This document shows, one piece after another, positions 59,590 through 64,000 of a DNA stretch of 64,000 nucleotides; position 1 is the first letter of the stretch; each line of letters starts with the position of its first letter. Both the position numbers and the translations under genes were made by a program. The DNA is from JAIVGV01 sp032229975. GTDB lineage: Bacteria > Acidobacteriota > Blastocatellia > Pyrinomonadales > Pyrinomonadaceae. The DNA is taken from positions 1-64,000 of the forward strand of contig JAVXVG010000018.1 in the NCBI GenBank assembly GCA_032229975.1. The letters are read 5' to 3'. The notes below the pieces were generated by a model, which worked only from the letters and a program-made list of their open reading frames with translations, searched no databases and was not told where the DNA came from.

Positions 59590-60660
59590 ATGTTTGCTCT
59601 AAACCGCGTGGCTCTGTTATGGCTGTGGCTATTGCAGACGCCGGACGCGGCTGCAACAACACAACAATCGAACGCGCCCGCGTCGCAGCCCAACGCGCCG
59701 GTGGCGGGTAAGGTGGACTGGTTCGCGCGCATCTGGCACGACTACATCAACCGACAGTTCTACATCGGCGACACGTTGAAGGTCTCAGCCGCGTCTCTCT
59801 CCTTCGGGCTGCTCATCCTCTTTGGCGCGCTCATCGTCTCGCGCTGGTTGCGCCGCTTCCTCGAATCGCGCTTCGCCACGCATCGGCGGCTCGATGCCGG
59901 CCTCCAGTACACGATCCTACGCCTCACGCACTACGCCGTCGTCGCCGTCGGTTTGCTCTTCACACTGAGAGTCGGCTTCAACGCAGACCTTACGTCGCTC
60001 GCCGTCGTCTTCACGGCCCTCTCGGTCGGCATCGGCTTCGGCTTGCAGTACATCGCCAACGACATCGCCTCCGGCTTCATCCTGCTCTTCGAGCGGCCCG
60101 TGAGAGTCGGCGACTTCGTCACCGTCGGCGTCGATAGTAAGACCATCGAAGGTAAGGTCAAGAGTATAAACTTGCGCACGACGCTCGTGATGACGAACGA
60201 CCGCATCGCTGTCATCGTCCCCAACTCGAAACTCGTCAGCCATAATCTCATCAACTGGTCGCACCCGGACGAACGCTCGCGCATCTCGATCCCCATTGGC
60301 GTCTCGACTGACGCCGATCCCGATCTCGTCACGCGCACGCTCCTGCGCGCCGCCGAGGGCATCGAGCACGTTCTGCCTGAGCCGAGGCCGAGCGTGCAGT
60401 TCACGGGCTTCGGCGAGTTCACGAACGACTTCCGGTTGATGGTCTGGACGGATCGCCCGCGTCGCCACGCGAAAATTAAGAGCGACATCAACTATCGAAT
60501 CTTCAGCCTCTTCAAAGCAGCGAAGATCGAAATCCCAAACCCGCAGCGCGAGTTGACTATTCGCGGCGGCGCACTCCACGTCGAGACGGACGGCGACAAC
60601 TCAGTGCACACCGACGACTATGCGTCTGAGGATCGTGAAGCGAACTTCGCGCGACGTTAA
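59590..60660 (+). CDS. Mechanosensitive channel, MscS family
   Basis: The 356-residue protein has a likely signal peptide (ALLWLWLLQTPDAAA), a periplasmic stretch, three membrane helices and the MscS core: the pore helix ALSVGIGFGLQYIANDIASGFILLFERPVRVGDFV, then IEGKVKSINLRTTLVMTNDRIAVIVPNSKLVSHNLINWS, and the cytoplasmic alpha/beta cage. It opens under membrane tension in osmotic downshift. The start at 59590 follows GAAGGAGAT by 8 bases; an earlier in-frame ATG at 59557 would spoil the signal peptide. Confidence 0.92.
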   Translation: MFALNRVALLWLWLLQTPDAAATTQQSNAPASQPNAPVAGKVDWFARIWHDYINRQFYIGDTLKVSAASLSFGLLILFGALIVSRWLRRFLESRFATHRRLDAGLQYTILRLTHYAVVAVGLLFTLRVGFNADLTSLAVVFTALSVGIGFGLQYIANDIASGFILLFERPVRVGDFVTVGVDSKTIEGKVKSINLRTTLVMTNDRIAVIVPNSKLVSHNLINWSHPDERSRISIPIGVSTDADPDLVTRTLLRAAEGIEHVLPEPRPSVQFTGFGEFTNDFRLMVWTDRPRRHAKIKSDINYRIFSLFKAAKIEIPNPQRELTIRGGALHVETDGDNSVHTDDYASEDREANFARR

Positions 60661-60763
60661 CGGACTCGATGACGCGCAATAGCAGTGCGTGGCTTCGACA
60701 AACTCCATCTTTGCGCCTTTGCCTTTTCAAGTTTCTTTGCTAATTTAACACTCAATTCGACAC

Positions 60764-60781
60764 TGAATGAGCGGTCACTCA
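60764..60781. promoter_or_regulatory. FadR-like operator upstream of the TetR gene
   Basis: TGAATGA (60764-60770) and TCACTCA (60775-60781) form an inverted repeat with a 4-base centre (6 of 7 matched), close to the TGAATGA-type sites of TetR-family fatty-acid regulators. It lies 48 bases before the regulator start. Confidence 0.65.
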
Positions 60782-60828
60782 GCCCCGCGTGATGCGCTTC
60801 TACCGAAAGCGAGAAGACAATTCCCACG

Positions 60829-61443
60829 ATGCGTTCAGCGCGTTCTCTCAACCAACAACAGCGCACGCCCGTCGCCGATAAGCGTGAGGCCATCTTGCGC
60901 GCGGCCACGAAGGTCTTCGCCGGAAGCGGCTACTTCAACTCGAAGGTCGCGGACGTGGCACGTGTCGCGGGTGTGGCCGACGGCACGGTCTATCTCTACT
61001 TCAAGAGCAAGGAAGAAATCCTGCGCTCGATCTTCGATCGTGGCGTGGGCGAAGTTTTGTCGGAAGCGAGCGCGCGCATCAGTGCAGTCAGTGATCCGCG
61101 TGAGAAGTTGAGAGAGATCGCGCGCCTGCATCTGGAGCGACTCGGCGCAAATCGCGAGTTGGCTATCGTCTTTCAGGTTGAGCTGCGCGGCTCGACAAAG
61201 TTCATGGAGGAGTTCTCCGCCGCCGGTCTCGCCGAATACCTGCGCCTCATCCGCGAGACGTTCGAGCAGGGCCAACGCTCCGGCCACTTCCGTGCGAACC
61301 TGAACCCGAAGATCGTCGCTAAAGTGATCTTCGGCGCGCTCGACGAGATGGCAACCAACTGGATTCTCTCGCAACGACGCTACAAGCTGGCCCCGCTCGC
61401 CGACACCGTGCTCGACATCATCCTCGACGGAGTCTGCGCCTGA
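60829..61443 (+). CDS. TetR-family regulator, FadR-like
   Basis: The 204-residue protein has the TetR DNA-binding domain (REAILRAATKVFAGSGYFNSKVADVARVAGVADGTVYLYFKSKEEIL, residues 19-63) and an all-helical ligand domain resembling acyl-CoA-responsive regulators of fatty-acid breakdown. Its stop overlaps the start of the acyl-CoA ligase by one base (TGATG). With the operator upstream, this predicts repression of its own operon, relieved by long-chain acyl-CoA. The ligand is inferred from context. Confidence 0.9.
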   Translation: MRSARSLNQQQRTPVADKREAILRAATKVFAGSGYFNSKVADVARVAGVADGTVYLYFKSKEEILRSIFDRGVGEVLSEASARISAVSDPREKLREIARLHLERLGANRELAIVFQVELRGSTKFMEEFSAAGLAEYLRLIRETFEQGQRSGHFRANLNPKIVAKVIFGALDEMATNWILSQRRYKLAPLADTVLDIILDGVCA

Positions 61444-63338
61444 TGCCGCACTCCCCGACAACCACGACAACGATTGAGACGAACGACGCGACGCCACGCG
61501 CGGCTCACGCGACTGACGAGCCGACGACGCTCGCTGAAGTTTTTCTTCGCGCCGCGCGCGTACATCAAAAGCCCGACGCGCTCAACTTCAAGCGCGACGG
61601 CGCGTGGCAATCGATCTCTTCGCGCGACGCGCTCGACTCGGCGCAGGCCATCGCGCTCGGTCTCCACGCGCTCGGCGTGCGTCGCGGCGAGCGCGTCGCG
61701 ATCCTCTCGGAGAGCAACCCGTCTTGGACTCTGACCGACGCGGGTTGTCAGCTCGCAGGCGTGGTTGACGTGCCTATCTACCCGACGCAGGCCCCCGCGC
61801 AGGTCTCTTATATCCTCAACAACTCCGGCTCTCGCGTCCTCTTCATCCAGCACCGGGCGGCTTTCGACCGCATCGCCGACGCGCTCGCCGTCTGTCCCTC
61901 GCTCGAACACGTCATCTTCTTCGACGGCGCGAACACCGAAGGGGCAGGCGAAGTTTCGACGCTCGAAGAACTCTCGGCGCGTGGTCGTGATTTGAGAACT
62001 GCACAGCCAACTCTGATCGATGAGCTTGCGTCGGCGGTCAAACCGGAAGACCTCGCGACGATCATCTACACTTCAGGCACGACGGGCGAGCCTAAAGGAG
62101 TGATGCTCACGCAGTCGAACCTCGTCTCGAACATGATCGATAGCTCGGGCCATCTCGCGTTCTCGGAGAAGGACATCGTGCTGTCGGTGCTCCCGCTCTC
62201 GCACGTCTTTGAGCGGCTGGGGATGTACATGTACCTGCATCACGGCATGAGCATCTATTACGCCGAGTCGGTCGAGAAGATCGGCGACAATATGCGCGAG
62301 GTGCGGCCGACCGTGATGCTCTGCGTGCCCCGTCTCTTCGAGAAGATTCTCGCGCGCATCCGTGAGCGCGCCGCCGCGAAGGGCAAACTGAGCGCGTCGA
62401 TCATGGCTTGGTCAATCGATCTGTCGAAACGTTGGGCACGATACGCGACGACGCGCGAGACAGTCCCGCCGCTCGTCGAACTGCAACACGAGATCGCGAC
62501 TCGTGTGATCTACTCGAAGTGGCGTGCAGGCTTGGGCGGTCGTATGCGACTGTTCGTCTCCGGCGGCGCGGCTCTGCCCGAAGAGTTGGGTTACACGTTC
62601 CTCGGCGCGGGCCTCCCCATCGTGCAGGGCTACGGGCTGACTGAAACGTCGCCCGTCATCGCGGCGGGCAATCTGGAAGAGAACCGTATCGGCACGGTCG
62701 GCAAGCCGATCAAAAACGTCGAAGTGCGGATCGCTTCGGATGGAGAGATCGAGGTGAGGGGCCCCAACGTGATGCGTGGCTACTACAACAAGCCGGAAGA
62801 GACGCGCGCGGTTCTAAGCGAAGACGGATGGTTCAAGACGGGCGACATCGGCGAGTTGGACGCGCAAGGCTTCCTTCGCATCACGGATCGCAAGAAGGAG
62901 TTGTTCAAGACTTCGGGCGGGAAGTATCTCGCGCCGCAAGCGGTCGAGCGTTGCGTCGGTCGCTCGCGCTTCGTCAATCAAGTCGTGCTCGTCGGCAACG
63001 GTCGCAAATTTCCTGCGGCCCTCATCGTTCCCGATTGGACGGAACTGCGCGCCTACGCTGAATACAAAGGCATCGGCGCGCGCGCTCCGGAAGAACTCTG
63101 TCACGACAAACGCATACTCGATCTCATGCAGCGACAGGTGGACACGCAATGCGCCGAGCTCTCGCGCTTCGAGCGCATCAAGCGCATCGCGCTGCTGCCA
63201 CGCGAACTGACGATTGAAGGCGGCGAACTCACGCCGACACTCAAGGTCAAGCGACGAGTCGTAGACGAAAAATATCGCGACGTGATCGAGCGTATCTACG
63301 CCGAAGCGGAGACACCACAGGCGGCGCGACGCGAATGA
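61443..63338 (+). CDS. Long-chain acyl-CoA synthetase (FadD15-like)
   Basis: The 631-residue ANL-superfamily enzyme has the P-loop YTSGTTGEPKGVMLTQSN, the A8-type hinge TGDIGELDAQGFLRITDRKKELFKTSGGKYLAPQ, and GYGLTETSPV. These activate long-chain fatty acids with ATP and CoA. The N-terminal 30 residues are Thr-rich and disordered. It is translationally coupled to the TetR regulator, so fatty-acid use is regulated by its own product. No beta-oxidation genes follow in the window. Confidence 0.93.
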   Translation: MPHSPTTTTTIETNDATPRAAHATDEPTTLAEVFLRAARVHQKPDALNFKRDGAWQSISSRDALDSAQAIALGLHALGVRRGERVAILSESNPSWTLTDAGCQLAGVVDVPIYPTQAPAQVSYILNNSGSRVLFIQHRAAFDRIADALAVCPSLEHVIFFDGANTEGAGEVSTLEELSARGRDLRTAQPTLIDELASAVKPEDLATIIYTSGTTGEPKGVMLTQSNLVSNMIDSSGHLAFSEKDIVLSVLPLSHVFERLGMYMYLHHGMSIYYAESVEKIGDNMREVRPTVMLCVPRLFEKILARIRERAAAKGKLSASIMAWSIDLSKRWARYATTRETVPPLVELQHEIATRVIYSKWRAGLGGRMRLFVSGGAALPEELGYTFLGAGLPIVQGYGLTETSPVIAAGNLEENRIGTVGKPIKNVEVRIASDGEIEVRGPNVMRGYYNKPEETRAVLSEDGWFKTGDIGELDAQGFLRITDRKKELFKTSGGKYLAPQAVERCVGRSRFVNQVVLVGNGRKFPAALIVPDWTELRAYAEYKGIGARAPEELCHDKRILDLMQRQVDTQCAELSRFERIKRIALLPRELTIEGGELTPTLKVKRRVVDEKYRDVIERIYAEAETPQAARRE

Positions 63339-63352
63339 CGCATCGCGTGCCA

Positions 63353-63449
63353 GCCTTGCCCAACAATTCAAAATAGCTACCACACGTTGGGTGTGCTGGA
63401 TAAACTATGTCCATCATTTTGTGCTGGCAGGTGAATTGTTGGACAAAGC
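63353..63449. repeat. Short element with 18-bp terminal inverted repeats
   Basis: Ends 63353-63370 and 63432-63449 pair at 16 of 18 positions (core CCAACAATTCA). Inside are CACAC/GTGTG and two direct copies of TGTGCTGG (63392, 63420). The 97-base segment is AT-richer than its flanks. No target duplication is visible. It lies between convergent genes. Confidence 0.55.
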
Positions 63450-63508
63450 TACGGCGCAGGCTTCTTGCAGAACACGACTCAACTACGGGCGCGCGGCGTT
63501 CACACACA

Positions 63509-64000
63509 TCACGCGCGCCTCTCAGTCTCGTTCAAGATTTCATTCGCCCATTCCCTGATCACGCGCACCAGCTCATCCAACTGATCGTCGAAGAAGTGGC
63601 CCGCGCCGGAGACGACCTCGACGCGCGCGCGTGCTTGCGCGGGGAGCGCGGCGGCGATCTCTTTCAACTTCTCAACATCGCCGAACTCGTCGCGCTCGCC
63701 GTGGACGAAGAGCAAAGGCTTGCGGCACTCGTTGAGGAACGAGAAGTCGTAGCCGCGCTCGGCGATGGAGACCGGCGTGCCGATGCCGATGAGCGCGACC
63801 ACACGTGGATCGCCCACACCGACTTCGAGACCGACACGCGCGCCGAAGGAGAAGCCCGCGAGGATAATCGGCAACGCAGGATATTTTCCGGCGAGATAGT
63901 CAAGCGCGGTCTGTGCGTCTTGCTGCTCGCCGCCGCGCGCGTAGTCGTGTGTGCCGGTGCTCTGGCCCGTGCCGCGAAAGTTGATGCGCAAGGTCGCGCA
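63509..64000 (-). CDS. Alpha/beta hydrolase, N-terminus outside window
   Basis: The frame enters from the right edge without a stop. It has RINFRGTGQSTGTHDYARGGEQQDAQTALDYL, the nucleophile elbow AGFSFGARVG, and the late GERDEFGD aspartate and SGAGHFFDD histidine of a serine hydrolase in the dienelactone-hydrolase/prolyl-oligopeptidase-like class. The missing start lies upstream of 64000. It is convergent with the acyl-CoA ligase. Substrate unknown. Confidence 0.85.
   Translation of the reverse strand, partial: CATLRINFRGTGQSTGTHDYARGGEQQDAQTALDYLAGKYPALPIILAGFSFGARVGLEVGVGDPRVVALIGIGTPVSIAERGYDFSFLNECRKPLLFVHGERDEFGDVEKLKEIAAALPAQARARVEVVSGAGHFFDDQLDELVRVIREWANEILNETERRA

Noticed and set aside
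59004..59732. A 242-residue minus-strand frame over the toxin and tRNA genes
   Set aside because: It runs antisense to the DUF5615 gene and the tRNA, and has no family signature.

Overview
The window is GC-rich chromosomal DNA with dense, short-spaced genes on both strands. Several gene types (a GWxTD-domain protein, paired M16 peptidases, zinc-ribbon/membrane proteins, DUF2085/DUF2752 pairs, a PknB-like kinase) suggest an acidobacterium, perhaps of the Blastocatellia. That placement is inference from gene content; there is no rRNA to confirm it. Housekeeping genes (secA, serS, mnmA, ispH, galU, fabG, sppA, a tRNA-Ser) show core chromosome. No prophage, CRISPR array or complete insertion sequence is visible.

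Layout. 1-8 kb: a secreted tail-fibre-like protein cut by the window edge, a zinc-ribbon membrane protein, a cysteine desulfurase-like enzyme, an esterase lipoprotein, an AhpD-like protein, a secreted beta-rich protein and an MFS-hydrolase fusion. 8-13 kb: a polytopic membrane protein, then an ATP-dependent DNA ligase 3 bases behind a BtuF-like binding protein. 13-18 kb: nitroreductase, VOC protein, TatA, a TatC with an unusually long first periplasmic loop, and a GWxTD protein. 18-28 kb: endonuclease V, a secreted unknown, a HtrA-like protease with TPRs, an active/inactive M16 pair, and a PknB-like kinase. 28-38 kb: DUF2085/DUF2752 membrane proteins, zinc-ribbon and PDZ proteins, an M15-like peptidase, ispH, and a Ski2-like helicase. 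38-46.6 kb: TonB-like envelope proteins around secA, a helical-repeat protein, DUF2227 and an LpxL-like acyltransferase. 46.6-53.5 kb: an orphan RNA candidate, fabG-galU, serS, sppA and mnmA. 53.5-59.5 kb: a MoxR-type ATPase, DinB-like protein and giant VWA protein, then a DUF433/DUF5615 toxin-antitoxin pair and tRNA-Ser. 59.5-64 kb: MscS channel, and a TetR regulator overlapping a long-chain acyl-CoA ligase with a FadR-like operator upstream.

The strongest unexplained signal is between genes. At least a dozen intergenic spacers hold inverted repeats whose arms are themselves degenerate tandem heptamers (octamers at one locus). Arms match almost perfectly within a locus (up to 34 of 34 bp) but differ between loci. 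The heptamer families recur at distant sites (AACGATG-type at four loci, GTCnnGA-type at two, NANNATT-type at two, AGCnnTC-type at two). They lie between convergent, divergent and co-directional genes, so they are not only terminators, and some reach into stop codons. They resemble the short tandemly repeated repetitive sequences of cyanobacteria, folded into palindromes. Other leads are a MITE-like element with apparent 7-bp target duplications before secA, an orphan promoter-RNA-terminator unit at 46.7 kb, a probable AUA start codon, and a TatC with a periplasmic insertion of about 90 residues.
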